From the NCBI RefSeq assembly GCF_947500655.1, contig NZ_CANMSK010000001.1:62001-126000 (forward strand): a stretch of DNA of 64,000 bases, written 5' to 3'. The translations under genes and the position numbers were made by a program. The stretch comes from an uncultured Psychrosphaera sp. (GTDB lineage: Bacteria; Pseudomonadota; Gammaproteobacteria; Enterobacterales; Alteromonadaceae). A model generated the notes under the pieces. That model saw only the letters and a list, made by a program, of their open reading frames with translations. It did no database searches and was not told where the DNA came from. Positions 18,094 through 28,596 of the stretch are shown piece by piece (positions within the stretch are counted from its first letter, which is position 1; the number at the start of each line of letters is the position of its first letter).

Positions 18094-18123
18094 TAAAAAA
18101 ACGCGATGTATAAATACACCGCG
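18094..18123 (-). terminator. Rho-independent terminator of ppsA
   Basis: On the minus strand, CGCG and TGTA arms pair with TACA and CGCG around one mismatch (18102-18110/18115-18123), followed by seven U (18095-18101). It lies about 30 bases after the ppsA stop. Confidence 0.75.
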
Positions 18124-18152
18124 CTGTGTCTAGCTATTGTAAAAACAAAAAG

Positions 18153-20528
18153 TTAACTTTTTTGTTGTTCAGCCAAGTATAACCAAGTTTCTAATACTGT
18201 ATCTGGGTTTAACGAGACAGAATCAATCCCTTGTTCAACTAACCATTCAGCAAAGTCTTCATGATCTGATGGACCTTGACCACAAATCCCTATGTATTTA
18301 CCTTTTGCTTTACACGCTTTTATTGCCATAGAAAGTAGCATTTTAATTGACTCATCACGCTCATCAAACAAATGGGCAATTAAGCCAGAGTCTCTATCTA
18401 GGCCAAGTGTTAGCTGAGTTAAGTCGTTTGAACCAATCGAGAATCCATCAAAGTACTCCAAGAATTGATCGGCTAATAAAGCATTGGATGGTAATTCACA
18501 CATCATGATCACGCGTAAACCATTTTCACCACGTTTTAAGCCATGTTCAGTTAATAGTTCACTGACTTTTTTCGCTTCAGCTACCGTTCTTACAAATGGG
18601 ATCATGACTTCAACATTAGTAAAGCCCATGTCGTCACGAACACGTTTTAACGCCTCACACTCTAATGCAAAACACTCTCTAAAGTCCTCAGATATATATC
18701 GAGCCGCACCACGATAACCTATCATAGGGTTTTCTTCTTCCGGCTCATATTGATCGCCGCCAACAAGATTGGCATATTCATTAGATTTAAAGTCAGACAT
18801 TCTAACAATGACTTTTTCTGGATAGAAAGCTGACGCTAACGTAGCCACACCTTCTTTAATCTTATTGATATAGAACTCAACTGGCGACTCATAACCTGCA
18901 ATCAACTCGTCAATTTCTTCTTTTAAATCTGCATCTTGTTGTTCGTAGTTAATTAACGCTTTTGGATGCACACCAATCATTCTATTGATAATAAACTCAA
19001 GACGAGCAAGACCAACACCAGCATTTGGTAGACGAGCAAAGTCAAACGCCCTATCAGGATTACCCACGTTCATCATTACCTTAATTGGTAAATCAGGCAT
19101 TTGATCTACTTTTGATGTAACTACATCAAAAGGTAAAATCTCACCATAAATAAACCCAGTGTCACCTTCAGCACAAGATACGGTAATTTCATCTCCTGTT
19201 GTTAATAACTCAGTCGCATTACCACAACCAACGACTGCAGGAATACCAAGTTCACGTGCGATAATTGCTGCATGACAGGTTCTGCCACCACGGTTTGTCA
19301 CTATAGCGGATGCACGCTTCATGATAGGTTCCCAATCAGGATCTGTCATATCAGTTACCAGTACATCACCTGGTAAAATCTTATCCATTTCAGCGATTGA
19401 GCTTAATACTTTAGCGGTACCAGAACCAACTTTGTGACCGATAGCACGACCTTCACAAACGACAGTTCCACGCTTTTCAAGTTGGAATGTTTCTATTACG
19501 TTAGCTTCTTCGTTACTACGAACGGTTTCTGGTCTAGCTTGGACTATGTATAACTGGCCATCTAAACCATCTTTAGCCCATTCTATATCCATAGCTCGGC
19601 CGTAATGTTTTTCTATGGTTACGGCTTGTTTGGCTAACTCCATAACTTCATCTTCGGTTAACGAAAACTGGTTACATTTTTCAGCGTCAACATCTTCTAT
19701 CTTGACTTGTTTACCGTGCCCCTGATCTTCTGAATAGATCATTTGAATGGCTTTACTGCCCATTGTTTTACGTACGACAGCAGGTCTATTAGCTGCTAGA
19801 GTTGGTTTGTGTACATAAAACTCATCAGGGTTTACCGCACCTTGCACGACCATTTCACCTAAACCATAAGCCGAGGTAACAAATACAACATCTTCAAAGC
19901 CAGATTCGGTATCGATTGAGAACATAACACCTGAAGATGACATGTCTGAGCGGACCATACGTTGTATACCAGCAGATAAAGCAACGCCTTTATGATCATA
20001 ACCTTGGTGTACACGATAGGAAATTGCTCTGTCGTTAAATAAAGATGCAAATACATGTTTTACCGCAACTTTTATGGCGTTTAAGCCTTTAACGTTTAAA
20101 AAGGTCTCTTGCTGTCCGGCAAACGAAGCATCTGGCATATCCTCAGCTGTTGCCGATGAACGTACAGCAAATGAAGCTTGCTCACCTAATTCACCAGCCA
20201 GTTGTTGGTAAGAATCTGCAATAGCTTGGTCTAGGTTATCAGTGAACGGCGTTTCTATAATCCAATTACGAATTTGCTCGCCCACTTTTACTAATTCATT
20301 AAGATCTTCAACATCTAACGACTCCAACACATCGTGGATACGTTTTTCTAAGCCACTTTGCTCTAGAAATTCATTAAACGCGTATGATGTAGTAGCAAAA
20401 CCGCCAGGCACTTTTACCCCAGCATTTGCTAAATTACTGATCATTTCGCCTAACGACGCATTTTTACCACCAACTTGGCTTACGTCATTCATTCCTAATT
20501 GCTGATACCAAAGTACATATTCTTGCAC
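18153..20528 (-). CDS. ppsA: Phosphoenolpyruvate synthase
   Basis: PpsA converts pyruvate, ATP and water to phosphoenolpyruvate, AMP and phosphate for gluconeogenesis. The 791-residue protein has the ATP-grasp/PPDK N-terminal domain ([47 protein letters not shown]), the swivelling phospho-His domain ([25 protein letters not shown]) and the TIM-barrel PEP domain ([20 protein letters not shown]). It starts with GTG 20528 after GGAG at a good spacing. It is divergent from ppsR. An 18-base perfect palindrome lies about 60 bases upstream. Confidence 0.97.
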   Translation of the reverse strand: MQEYVLWYQQLGMNDVSQVGGKNASLGEMISNLANAGVKVPGGFATTSYAFNEFLEQSGLEKRIHDVLESLDVEDLNELVKVGEQIRNWIIETPFTDNLDQAIADSYQQLAGELGEQASFAVRSSATAEDMPDASFAGQQETFLNVKGLNAIKVAVKHVFASLFNDRAISYRVHQGYDHKGVALSAGIQRMVRSDMSSSGVMFSIDTESGFEDVVFVTSAYGLGEMVVQGAVNPDEFYVHKPTLAANRPAVVRKTMGSKAIQMIYSEDQGHGKQVKIEDVDAEKCNQFSLTEDEVMELAKQAVTIEKHYGRAMDIEWAKDGLDGQLYIVQARPETVRSNEEANVIETFQLEKRGTVVCEGRAIGHKVGSGTAKVLSSIAEMDKILPGDVLVTDMTDPDWEPIMKRASAIVTNRGGRTCHAAIIARELGIPAVVGCGNATELLTTGDEITVSCAEGDTGFIYGEILPFDVVTSKVDQMPDLPIKVMMNVGNPDRAFDFARLPNAGVGLARLEFIINRMIGVHPKALINYEQQDADLKEEIDELIAGYESPVEFYINKIKEGVATLASAFYPEKVIVRMSDFKSNEYANLVGGDQYEPEEENPMIGYRGAARYISEDFRECFALECEALKRVRDDMGFTNVEVMIPFVRTVAEAKKVSELLTEHGLKRGENGLRVIMMCELPSNALLADQFLEYFDGFSIGSNDLTQLTLGLDRDSGLIAHLFDERDESIKMLLSMAIKACKAKGKYIGICGQGPSDHEDFAEWLVEQGIDSVSLNPDTVLETWLYLAEQQKS

Positions 20529-20588
20529 GATGCAATCTCCAAAATTATAGTTGTTTTATTTTAGTTGCGTTAAAATGTATGTTCTGTA

Positions 20589-20606
20589 TTTTGTAATATT
20601 ACAAAA
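20589..20606. promoter_or_regulatory. Perfect palindrome in the ppsA/ppsR divergent promoter region
   Basis: TTTTGTAATATTACAAAA is an 18-base perfect inverted repeat and a likely operator. Its half-sites resemble those of HexR (TGTAAT/ATTACA), a known ppsA regulator in related genera, but the three-base spacer of the HexR consensus is missing. The regulator is therefore not assigned. Confidence 0.55.
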
Positions 20607-20697
20607 GCACTTTCATAATAGGTGCATTCTACACCGAGTTTTTAACCTTATACAAATGTAATTATTTTTGTTGATTTATTACTACAAGAGAAGATAA

Positions 20698-21510
20698 ATG
20701 TCCCACACTGCCTTTTATATATCAGACGGAACAGCCATCACAGCTGAAGTCATTGGTCATGCGACCTTGTCACAATATCCTATTGAAATAGAGCATATAA
20801 CCAGCCCATTTATTGAAACTAAAGAGTTGGCATTACAACTGTGCGATCATATAAACCGTTGTTATAAAACAACAGGCAATCGCCCTTTTGTATTCTTTAC
20901 TTTTGTTGAGCAAGAATTTAAAAAGTTAATTAAACAAACTGAGTGTATTAGTTTTGATGTACTAAGCCCGTTTACTAAAGACATTAGTTCTGTACTTGGA
21001 ATGCAACCAACACCAAAACTGCACAGAACCCATTCTATTAACCTAGAAAGTTACGACTATAGAATAGGCGCAATGAACTATGCACTTGCCAATGATGACG
21101 GACAAACCACCAAACATTATGATGATGCAGATGTGATATTAGTGGGTGTATCAAGAAGTGGTAAAACGCCAACCAGTTTATACCTAGCCTTGCAGTACGG
21201 TATTAAAGCAGCAAACTACCCATTTGTTGAAGACGATATGGAGCACTTAGCCTTATCAAAAGAATTAAACAAGAATAAGAAACGAATTTTTGGTTTAACT
21301 ATTGACCCAGCAAGACTCGCCGCCATAAGACATGAACGTTACGCTAATAGTAAATACGCATCTATACGTCAATGCAGGATGGAATTAAGGGAAGTTGAAC
21401 GCATGTATAAGAAGTATAAGATCCCATTTATAAATACCACGCACTTTTCGGTAGAAGAAATTTCTGCCAAAGTGATATCTGAAATGGGATTAGAAAGACG
21501 TAAGTATTAG
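20698..21510 (+). CDS. ppsR: Phosphoenolpyruvate synthase regulatory protein (PSRP, DUF299)
   Basis: A bifunctional ADP-dependent kinase and pyrophosphorylase that inactivates and reactivates PpsA by phosphorylating a Thr next to its catalytic His. The 270-residue protein shows the family opening FYISDGTAITAEVIGHATLSQY, the P-loop-like VGVSRSGKTPTSLYLALQYG (about residues 147-166) and the C-terminal VERMYKKYKIPFINTTHFSVEEI. Being divergent from ppsA fits a regulator-target pair. Confidence 0.95.
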   Translation: MSHTAFYISDGTAITAEVIGHATLSQYPIEIEHITSPFIETKELALQLCDHINRCYKTTGNRPFVFFTFVEQEFKKLIKQTECISFDVLSPFTKDISSVLGMQPTPKLHRTHSINLESYDYRIGAMNYALANDDGQTTKHYDDADVILVGVSRSGKTPTSLYLALQYGIKAANYPFVEDDMEHLALSKELNKNKKRIFGLTIDPARLAAIRHERYANSKYASIRQCRMELREVERMYKKYKIPFINTTHFSVEEISAKVISEMGLERRKY

Positions 21511-21543
21511 TCTCCCTAGTCTGTACGTGCCTTCTTTTACGCT

Positions 21544-22329
21544 TTAGTTTACATATTCTAAAGCGTAAAAAATGCCAAACAATATAGGCTGATGCACCAA
21601 ATAAATAATTAAGCTGTGTTGGCCCATGGTTTCAATAAATCTACTTAACTTACTTACGGGCTTATTTTTGTGTTCGGACAAGGTAAATGAGCCTACCTTG
21701 TTGCCTGTTTCACTAATAAACCAATGTCCCCAATAAATCCCAATCAGTACCACACCAATCCAAGGAACCAAAGGTAAAAAGTCTAATGCTGGCCTTAAGG
21801 TTTCACCCATTCCTATCCAATGTAACCAAATAGAATTGAATAATGGGAATGTAATACTGTGACCTATAGCAAAAATAGCGATACCTAGCGCTAAGGCTAA
21901 CTTAGGTTTGTTTATAAAAGGTAATACAAGAAAGCTCGCCACTAAAATAAATTGTAATATACCAAATAAGGTTATTTTATTCGGTGCGATAAAGTAACTC
22001 GAGCCAGATACAAATATACAAGCGATAGCTAATTGAAAAGAACGTTTTTTGACACTCTGCCAATTAATACCTTTGTGATGCACTATTACTAAGCTAATGC
22101 CTACTAAAGCCAAAAAACCAATCACGATAACATATCGAAATGGTATCCAAGCCCCACGACCAAAAGCAGTATCAATATAGCCGAACAAATCCAAGTCATA
22201 GCAAAAATGGTAAATCACCATTAGCAGAATAAAGAAACCTCTTAACCAATCAATAAATGGCAAACGACTTGGCTTAATTGTAATAGATTCTGCTGCAATG
22301 GACTGCACTGCTGGTGTGGTTTCAGACAA
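21544..22329 (-). CDS. DUF1624 multi-pass membrane protein (acyltransferase-like)
   Basis: A 261-residue protein with about seven hydrophobic segments and the DUF1624/HGSNAT-like start RLPFIDWLRGFFILLMVIYHF. The C-terminal motif SLIIYLVHQPILFG is typical of membrane acyltransferase-related families. The only good start in frame is TTG 22329, with AAAGG ten bases upstream; the first 20 residues are soluble. The substrate is unknown. It lies downstream of DAHP synthase but behind a terminator hairpin, so it probably has its own promoter. Confidence 0.75.
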   Translation of the reverse strand: MSETTPAVQSIAAESITIKPSRLPFIDWLRGFFILLMVIYHFCYDLDLFGYIDTAFGRGAWIPFRYVIVIGFLALVGISLVIVHHKGINWQSVKKRSFQLAIACIFVSGSSYFIAPNKITLFGILQFILVASFLVLPFINKPKLALALGIAIFAIGHSITFPLFNSIWLHWIGMGETLRPALDFLPLVPWIGVVLIGIYWGHWFISETGNKVGSFTLSEHKNKPVSKLSRFIETMGQHSLIIYLVHQPILFGIFYALEYVN

Positions 22330-22377
22330 AATAAATAACCTTTAATAACTTGAATTCAATTGATCAGCATCACTTTA

Positions 22378-22412
22378 CAAAAAAAACCAACTATTTGATA
22401 GTTGGCTTTTTA
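22378..22412 (-). terminator. Rho-independent terminator after class II DAHP synthase
   Basis: An 8-base stem CCAACTAT/ATAGTTGG (22387-22394/22398-22405) with a three-base loop is flanked by A-rich and T-rich runs on both sides, so it can work on either strand. It lies about 55 bases after the DAHP synthase stop. Confidence 0.8.
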
Positions 22413-22460
22413 TTTTTATAACGCTGTGATCCCAATTACATTTATAACTGGGATTATTGG

Positions 22461-23813
22461 TTACAGTTTTTTAGCATCTTTTAATGCGTCGGTGATTAAA
22501 AATGCCAACTCTTGTACTTGGTCTGCATTTAATCTTGGATCGCATTGGGTTTTATAGCGTTGTGATAGATCAGCTTCGCTCAAACCATATGCGCCACCAG
22601 TACACTCAGTAACATTTTGTCCTGTCATTTCAAAATGAACACCGCCAGCCCAACTGCCTTCAGCTTTATGAACCGCAAAGAATTGCTGAATTTCACGTAA
22701 TACCGAATCAAAGTTACGTGTTTTGTAACCATTAGAAGCTTTAATTGTATTACCGTGCATAGGGTCTGAGCTCCATACAACCTTACGACCTTCAGACTCA
22801 ACTTTACGTACTAACGCTGGTAGTTTATCACCAAGAACATCTGCGCCCATACGAGTGATTAAGGTTAAACGCCCCGCTTCATTATTAGGGTTAATAGCAT
22901 CTATCAAACGGATCAAATCGTCTGGGTCCATACCTGGGCCAACTTTTACCCCAACCGGATTATGAATACCTTTAAAGAATTCCATGTGGGCGTGATCTAG
23001 CTGACGTGTTCGTTCACCAATCCACAGCATATGTGCAGAGCAGTCGTACCAATTACCAGATAGATGATCACGACGTGTTAACGCTTGTTCGTAGTTCAGC
23101 AATAATGCTTCATGTGACGTGAACAGCTGAGTTTCTTTTATTCTAGGTGTGGTTTCTGACGTTAAACCAATCACTTCCATAAATGCTAACGTTTCTTCAA
23201 TTCGGTCAGCCAAATTCTGGTAACGTTCACGGTTTGGATTAGACTCAACAAAGCTCATATTCCAACGATTTACTTGATGTAAGTCCGCCAACCCGCCTTG
23301 AGCAAAGGCTCTTAATAGATTTAATGTAGACGCAGAATGATGATAAGCGGTAATTAAACGGCTTGGGTCTGGTTCGCGTGCTTCTGGTGTAAATTCAAAG
23401 CTATTAACATTATCACCACGGTAACTCGGTAACGAAACACCGTCGATAGTTTCTAAGTCAGACGAACGAGGTTTAGCATATTGCCCCGCCACACGTGCAA
23501 TTTTAGTTACCGGAACTTTTCCACCAAAGGTAAGAACAACCGCCATTTGCAGCATAACCTTAAAGGTGTCTCTGATATTAGCGGCATTAAAGTCAGCAAA
23601 TGACTCAGCACAGTCGCCACCTTGTAATACAAAGCCACGGCCTTCAGCAACTTCGCCTAGTTGGCGATGTAATTCTCTTGTTTCCTCGGCAAAAACAAGA
23701 GGAGGAAAACTTTGCAATTGCTGTTCAACATTTAATAATGATGCCTGATCTTTATAAGTCGGTTGTTGTTGGATAGGGAAATTTCTCCAGCCATCCGGTG
23801 TCCAAATACTCAC
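22461..23813 (-). CDS. Class II 3-deoxy-7-phosphoheptulonate (DAHP) synthase
   Basis: This catalyses the first step of the shikimate pathway, joining PEP and erythrose 4-phosphate. The 450-residue protein is of the plant-like class II family, unrelated in length to the E. coli AroFGH enzymes: it opens with [15 protein letters not shown] and has [15 protein letters not shown] with the metal-binding Cys, [29 protein letters not shown] and [18 protein letters not shown]. The start is GTG 23813 with AAAGG seven bases upstream. It follows the phosphatase gene by 11 bases and is likely co-transcribed with it. Confidence 0.95.
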   Translation of the reverse strand: MSIWTPDGWRNFPIQQQPTYKDQASLLNVEQQLQSFPPLVFAEETRELHRQLGEVAEGRGFVLQGGDCAESFADFNAANIRDTFKVMLQMAVVLTFGGKVPVTKIARVAGQYAKPRSSDLETIDGVSLPSYRGDNVNSFEFTPEAREPDPSRLITAYHHSASTLNLLRAFAQGGLADLHQVNRWNMSFVESNPNRERYQNLADRIEETLAFMEVIGLTSETTPRIKETQLFTSHEALLLNYEQALTRRDHLSGNWYDCSAHMLWIGERTRQLDHAHMEFFKGIHNPVGVKVGPGMDPDDLIRLIDAINPNNEAGRLTLITRMGADVLGDKLPALVRKVESEGRKVVWSSDPMHGNTIKASNGYKTRNFDSVLREIQQFFAVHKAEGSWAGGVHFEMTGQNVTECTGGAYGLSEADLSQRYKTQCDPRLNADQVQELAFLITDALKDAKKL

Positions 23814-23824
23814 AGCGTTACCTT

Positions 23825-24295
23825 TTATTTTGAGAGTGTATTAATTAAGCCATCGCTGGCATCTTCGATTAAATCCAAAACGGTTTCAAAGCCCTGATCA
23901 CCACCATAATAAGGATCAGGCACTTCATCGTAATCTGGATGATTTGTTGCGTAGTTTAAAAACAAGTTTATTTTATGCTGATAGGTTTCTGGGCATCTTG
24001 CCATTAAGTCTTGGTAATTGGCTTTATCCATTACTAAAATATGGTCGTAAAATTCAAAGTCATCATCAATTACCGCACGGGCAAATAAATCTGAAAAGTC
24101 ATAACCTCTATTTTCACCATGCTTAATTGAACGTTTATCTGGTGTAGCGCCAATATGATAACCTGCTGTACCAGCACTATCTAATATTACATCTAACTTA
24201 GTAGCTTTTAACTTTTGGCGGAAAACCGCATGTGCTGTGGGTGAACGACAAATATTCCCCAGACATACAAATAAAACAGATGTGCTTTTCGCCAT
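23825..24295 (-). CDS. Low-molecular-weight protein-tyrosine phosphatase family protein
   Basis: A 156-residue LMW-PTP. The active-site loop C-x5-R-S is [16 protein letters not shown] near the N-terminus (Cys11 region), and the general-acid Asp is in [21 protein letters not shown]. All catalytic residues are present. It is located just upstream of the DAHP synthase rather than in an exopolysaccharide operon with a Wzc-type tyrosine kinase, so a role in capsule control is not indicated. The substrate is unknown; small phosphates or phosphotyrosine proteins are possible. Confidence 0.92.
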   Translation of the reverse strand: MAKSTSVLFVCLGNICRSPTAHAVFRQKLKATKLDVILDSAGTAGYHIGATPDKRSIKHGENRGYDFSDLFARAVIDDDFEFYDHILVMDKANYQDLMARCPETYQHKINLFLNYATNHPDYDEVPDPYYGGDQGFETVLDLIEDASDGLINTLSK

Positions 24296-24947
24296 GATAA
24301 CTTACCGCATTTTAATGAGATACTTACCCCCACTGTCATTATCCAATAAGAGTAAGCAATAAACTTGATAATTCAAAAACCAATTTAAACTATCTTATAA
24401 GGCCGACTTTGCCATATAGATTGCAAGATAGAAACCTCTAAATCTAGATTTTTAATGCTTATCTATAATTTAATAGTAAAGAGCTAGTAAACTGCATATT
24501 TCACGGTTTACTATAAAGCGGTTAAATATCCTCTGAACTCTACATCTATGTATTCTTTTAATTCAAATGGAGTGCCATCTGGCATGTATTTTTTGGGATT
24601 GCCTACAAGTGATTTTGGTTGTGTTTGATAAATTAAGATGGGTGGTACTTTTATTCGGATACTTTAATTCTGCAAATAGTGAGAGAAGTATTATTGTTGA
24701 CGGTACAGAGACTACAGATGTTTCTACTGCAGCTAACTCAGGAGCTGTTTATATTTATTAAGTAAATACTTAACCCTATTTAATGATTAAGTTAGTCATT
24801 TTAAAGTCCTAAAATGTAAATACATTTCAGGGCGGGACAAACTAGTACACAAAGCCTGACTTCAAAATTCGGGCTGTTTGACTATAAATGGTTTAGTTCT
24901 TAATTCATTCACATAAAAAATTAAGCAGCCCCTATAAATAAAAGAAA
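24296..24947. other. Gene-poor 650-base gap
   Basis: Apart from the FG-GAP remnant at about 24567-24761, no gene is seen. Two hairpins without strong U-tracts occur: CCTAAAATGTA with TACATTTCAGG (about 24810-24833) and AGCCTGA with TCGGGCT (about 24857-24880). The stretch looks like decayed sequence. Confidence 0.4.
24567..24761 (+). pseudogene. Decayed FG-GAP repeat gene fragment
   Basis: A short frame ends in ERSIIVDGTETTDVSTAANS followed by GAVYIY and a stop. That matches the end of one FG-GAP beta-propeller blade (pattern D-G-x-x-x...NSGAVYVF). Just upstream in another frame are residues TSDFGCV followed by a stop, resembling the SxFG motif at the start of a blade. Frames shift between the pieces, there is no start-proximal signal, and the piece is far too short for a propeller. 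It is best read as a remnant of a larger FG-GAP protein; the assignment rests on pattern only. Confidence 0.35.
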
Positions 24948-25613
24948 CTACTCTATGTATGGTAAAGCTTTAACAATGGAATGAGAAAAGCTAACCTTGT
25001 CTTTATATAACTCTAAGTCTTGTGATCTCAAGGTACAGCTATTTAATTTACACTCACCCGCTACCATATCAATTATTGTTAACGTTTCATTAGGCGCAGC
25101 TTTAAAGCTAATACCTACGACATCAGGCAAGGTAAATGACATCATTCCAGCTAAGTCATTTAACGCTAAATCAAATGTACTTATCAATGACTTAGCTTTA
25201 GCAACATCAACGTCCTTATCTAACAAGATCACGCTTTCTAAGCGCATATTTAATCCGCAAATTTGGTTGTCTGCTTTTTCAATAACAATGGCGGCTTTAT
25301 CCGCATCAAGCTGATGATCAAAAGGTAATAATATTTCACCACTTGGTAGAGAATACACTTCCATTTCATCTAATTTAGTTTGCAATCTAACTGACTTTAC
25401 AGGGCAAGCATTCCCCTGTTTATTCATAAAATAAAAAGCCAGTTTTATATCTTGGTACTGTGACTCATTAAGATCTTCTAGTCGGTCAAAAAAACCATCG
25501 TAATTCAGGACCAACTGATTTTCTTCCGATACTGCATGTACAGCCATTGGTAAAAAACTGCTGGCCAGTAACACCAAGCTCCCAATTAGTACTCGGTTTT
25601 TTATAGTTTGCAT
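24948..25613 (-). CDS. DUF2987-family exported protein
   Basis: A 221-residue protein with a clear signal peptide (LIGSLVLLASSFLPMAVHA). The mature part has the pattern LNYDGFFDRLEDLNESQYQDIKLAFYF and GNACPVKSVRLQTK seen in DUF2987 proteins of Shewanella, Vibrio and Colwellia. Two cysteine pairs suggest disulfides. The function is unknown and the location is probably periplasmic. It lies 36 bases downstream of the Bax-like gene on the same strand. Confidence 0.65.
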   Translation of the reverse strand: MQTIKNRVLIGSLVLLASSFLPMAVHAVSEENQLVLNYDGFFDRLEDLNESQYQDIKLAFYFMNKQGNACPVKSVRLQTKLDEMEVYSLPSGEILLPFDHQLDADKAAIVIEKADNQICGLNMRLESVILLDKDVDVAKAKSLISTFDLALNDLAGMMSFTLPDVVGISFKAAPNETLTIIDMVAGECKLNSCTLRSQDLELYKDKVSFSHSIVKALPYIE

Positions 25614-25649
25614 TTATTTAACTCTCTATTTAGTACTCGTTGTAACACT

Positions 25650-26429
25650 CTATTTAACAGTTGGTTGATTTATAATGTATTTTTTATTAATTCTGATCAT
25701 ATGTTTTAACTCAGCAATATATTCTTCTCTGCGAGTTGAATACGATATTAAACCATCAGCAATTATCGTTGCATCTAACTCTTTATTATCTTTGCGTAAT
25801 TGAGCACGTAAAGTACGTAATTTTTTATACGCATTACCTGTATTTAAGTTATGAAAATAACTGCGAATCGAGCTAATTGGATATTTAAACTTTCTGACTT
25901 CATAGGTTTTACCTGCAGGACGTCCGCTTGGGATTAAACCGCAGCCCTTTTTAAAACACCACTGACCAAATAAGTTATTTGCTTCAAGGGCAAAACGTGA
26001 TGTTCCCCACGCACTTTCATTGGCAGCCTGCATTAATACTAATACTAGAGGTAGACCATCAACTTTTAATAATAAACGACGTTTTAACTCTGTAAATTCA
26101 ATGCCTGTATCGACATCATAGCTATCAGCTATTTTCATTAGCTTTTTAAGTTCATTGCTGTTCTCAGGTAACTTATTTATACCTTTTATAAAATCACGTT
26201 TTACAGCAATCTCTGCGTTTATTTGTTCAACGTAAGGCGTTAAATAGGTGAAAAATGCAACTTTCTTTTGTTTCACATCGGTATAAGTGGTGAAATCCGG
26301 TAAAGCTGTATTTTTCACAACCGAATGCGTTTCTTTATTGGAAGACTTAGGTGGGTTTAATACTGGATACATCGCAGCTAATACAACAATGGCGATGAAT
26401 AAAATTTTACTAACTAATTTGACAAACAT
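25650..26429 (-). CDS. bax: Bax-family glucosaminidase-like protein
   Basis: A 259-residue protein with one N-terminal membrane helix (LVSKILFIAIVVLAAMYPVL) and a C-terminal glucosaminidase domain (about 130-250). Key motifs are VLMQAANESAWGTSRFALEANNLFGQWCF, with the catalytic Glu in NESAWG, GTxYEVRKF-like KTYEVRKFKYPISSIRSY and a C-terminal LISYSTRREEYIAEL. It matches E. coli Bax, a putative peptidoglycan hydrolase. ATG 26429 with AGAGGTATATA is preferred to the frame opening at 26465. Confidence 0.88.
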   Translation of the reverse strand: MFVKLVSKILFIAIVVLAAMYPVLNPPKSSNKETHSVVKNTALPDFTTYTDVKQKKVAFFTYLTPYVEQINAEIAVKRDFIKGINKLPENSNELKKLMKIADSYDVDTGIEFTELKRRLLLKVDGLPLVLVLMQAANESAWGTSRFALEANNLFGQWCFKKGCGLIPSGRPAGKTYEVRKFKYPISSIRSYFHNLNTGNAYKKLRTLRAQLRKDNKELDATIIADGLISYSTRREEYIAELKHMIRINKKYIINQPTVK

Positions 26430-26634
26430 TATATACCTCTGAAAATTGAGGCGTGATGGTATCATTTTAATTATTAAACCTTAAATTTATCCTAATATAT
26501 TTTGTTTTTATCATTTTATTTTATCAAAAAATGCGCGATATCAACTCCCCTAGCCTGAATAAATTCCATAGGATGTTTCTATTAAACGTAATGCCATATA
26601 CACTTGGGTAGAATTCCTTAGACAAAATTATTAT

Positions 26635-26664
26635 TTGACATAAATTAGTCTTTGTCTGTAAATA
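26635..26664 (+). promoter_or_regulatory. Possible sigma-70 promoter of alaA
   Basis: A consensus -35 TTGACA at 26635-26640 is followed after 18 bases by a weak -10 TAAATA preceded by TG (26657-26658), an extended -10 arrangement. It lies about 60 bases before alaA. Confidence 0.4.
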
Positions 26665-26724
26665 TGTGTGTGATACTCAGTGTAATTAACAATAATAAGC
26701 AATTTATAAGTAGCTGGTAAGTAA

Positions 26725-27939
26725 ATGAAACCTATTAAGAAGTCTTCAAAATTAAATAACGTTTGTTACGATATTCGAGGCCCTGTTCTGGACTACGCAA
26801 AACAGTTGGAAGCTGCCGGTCATAAAATTTTAAACTTAAACGTTGGTAACCCAGCCACTTTTGGTTTTGAAGCCCCAAATGACATGTTAAAAGATGTTAT
26901 TAAACAGCTACCTAAAGCACAAGGTTACAGTGACTCGCAAGGTTTATATTCTGCTCGTGTTGCTATCATGCAATATTATCAGCAGAAAAATCTTAAAGAC
27001 GTTCAGGTTGAAGACATTTATATAGGTAATGGCGTTAGTGAATTAATTGCTATGTCTATGCAGGCTTTATTGGATAATGGTGATGAAGTATTGATCCCAT
27101 CCCCTGATTATCCACTGTGGACAGCGACTGTAAATTTAAGTGGTGGTAAAGCCGTTCATTATTTATGTGATGAAGAGCAAAACTGGGCACCATCAATTGA
27201 AGATATAAAATCTAAGATCACCAAGAATACGAAAGCCATTGTGTTAATTAACCCCAATAATCCAACGGGTGCGGTATACAGCAAGCAATGCTTGTTGGAA
27301 ATTGCCGATTTAGCTGAAAAGCATGGTTTGATCATTTTCAGTGATGAAATTTATGACAAAGTTTTATACGACAATACCATTCACCACAGCATAGCGGTGT
27401 TAAGACCTGATTTGTTTGTCGTTACTTTTAGTGGTTTATCGAAAAATTACCGAGCAGCTGGTTTTAGAATTGGCTGGATGGTGTTATCTGGCAATAGAAC
27501 TCATGTAACTGACTACATTGAAGGATTAAACATGTTGGCATCTATGAGACTTTGTCCTAATGTCCCTTGCCAGTATGCCATTCAGCAAGCTTTAGGTGGT
27601 TACCAAAGCATTAATGACCTAGTAGAAAAAGACGGTCGCTTATACAAACAAATGGAATTTGCCTATAAAGCACTTAATGACATTGACGGTATAAGCTGCA
27701 CTCGCCCACAAGGCGCTATGTATTTATTTCCTAAAATTGACTTGGAAAAATTTAACATTAAAGACGACGAATTAATGGTGTTGGACTTGTTAAAACAAAA
27801 ACACATCTTGTTAGTTCACGGTCGTGGCTTTAACTGGGATAAACCAGATCATTTTAGATTGGTATTTTTACCACATTTAGAAGAATTAAAACCCGCACTT
27901 GCCGACCTAGCTGACTTTTTTAAACACTATACGCAGTAA
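26725..27939 (+). CDS. alaA: Glutamate-pyruvate aminotransferase AlaA
   Basis: A 404-residue class I/II PLP-dependent aminotransferase making alanine from pyruvate and glutamate. It has the AlaA opening SSKLNNVCYDIRGPVLDYAK, the substrate loop LNVGNPATFGFEAP, NPNNPTGAVYS, the Asp in SDEIYDKVLYD and the PLP Lys in SGLSKNYRAAGFRIGW. As in E. coli (yfbQ-yfbR), it is followed by yfbR on the same strand, here after 63 bases. Confidence 0.96.
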   Translation: MKPIKKSSKLNNVCYDIRGPVLDYAKQLEAAGHKILNLNVGNPATFGFEAPNDMLKDVIKQLPKAQGYSDSQGLYSARVAIMQYYQQKNLKDVQVEDIYIGNGVSELIAMSMQALLDNGDEVLIPSPDYPLWTATVNLSGGKAVHYLCDEEQNWAPSIEDIKSKITKNTKAIVLINPNNPTGAVYSKQCLLEIADLAEKHGLIIFSDEIYDKVLYDNTIHHSIAVLRPDLFVVTFSGLSKNYRAAGFRIGWMVLSGNRTHVTDYIEGLNMLASMRLCPNVPCQYAIQQALGGYQSINDLVEKDGRLYKQMEFAYKALNDIDGISCTRPQGAMYLFPKIDLEKFNIKDDELMVLDLLKQKHILLVHGRGFNWDKPDHFRLVFLPHLEELKPALADLADFFKHYTQ

Positions 27940-28002
27940 CTCATAAACAATAGAGTAGCTCTTAAAAAGAACCCACTAATAACCTAAGGCTGTATTTTAT
28001 AA

Positions 28003-28596
28003 ATGAAGACTAGTCATTTTTTTGCCAACTTAGCACGACTTAAATTAATTCATCGTTGGCCTTTAATGCGAACCGTAACAGAAGAAAATGTTCAAGAACA
28101 TAGTTATCAGGTCGCCATAGTTAGCCATATATTAGCGCTAATAAAAAACAAAAAATTTAACGGCAATATCGTCCCTGAACGAGCGGCATTGGTCGCGCTT
28201 TACCACGACAGCTCTGAAGTATTAACAGGTGATTTACCAAGTCCAATTAAATACTTTAATGAAGACATAGCCAAAGAATACAAAAAAATAGAATCTATTG
28301 CGGAAAAAAGCTTAGTAAATATGTTACCTGAAGAATTTCAGGAAGATTTTATTCCGTTAATTCAACATGAAAAAATTGATAAAGACATCGCATTTTTAGT
28401 TAAGTCGGCCGATGTTATTTGTGGTTACTTAAAAGCCCTTGAAGAAATTTCTGCGGGTAATCATGAATTTGAAAAAGCTAAAAACAATATTGAAAAAACA
28501 CTAGAGAAATATCGCACTCCAGAAGTTAATTATTTTATGGACGTATTTGTTCCTAGTTTCAGTTTAAGTTTAGATGAGATCTCTGCAGACTTATGA
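28003..28596 (+). CDS. yfbR: 5'-deoxynucleotidase YfbR
   Basis: A 197-residue HD-domain 5'-nucleotidase that removes phosphate from deoxyribonucleoside monophosphates. Metal ligands are in [11 protein letters not shown] (His) and [20 protein letters not shown] (His-Asp), with a later Asp in [16 protein letters not shown]. The opening [19 protein letters not shown] is typical of YfbR. Its stop overlaps the start of the next gene by four bases (ATGA type), so the two HD-domain nucleotide enzymes are coupled. Confidence 0.95.
   Translation: MKTSHFFANLARLKLIHRWPLMRTVTEENVQEHSYQVAIVSHILALIKNKKFNGNIVPERAALVALYHDSSEVLTGDLPSPIKYFNEDIAKEYKKIESIAEKSLVNMLPEEFQEDFIPLIQHEKIDKDIAFLVKSADVICGYLKALEEISAGNHEFEKAKNNIEKTLEKYRTPEVNYFMDVFVPSFSLSLDEISADL

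Noticed and set aside
20589..20606. Naming the ppsA palindrome a HexR site.
   Set aside because: The half-sites fit, but the three-base AT spacer of the HexR consensus is absent; kept as an unassigned operator candidate.
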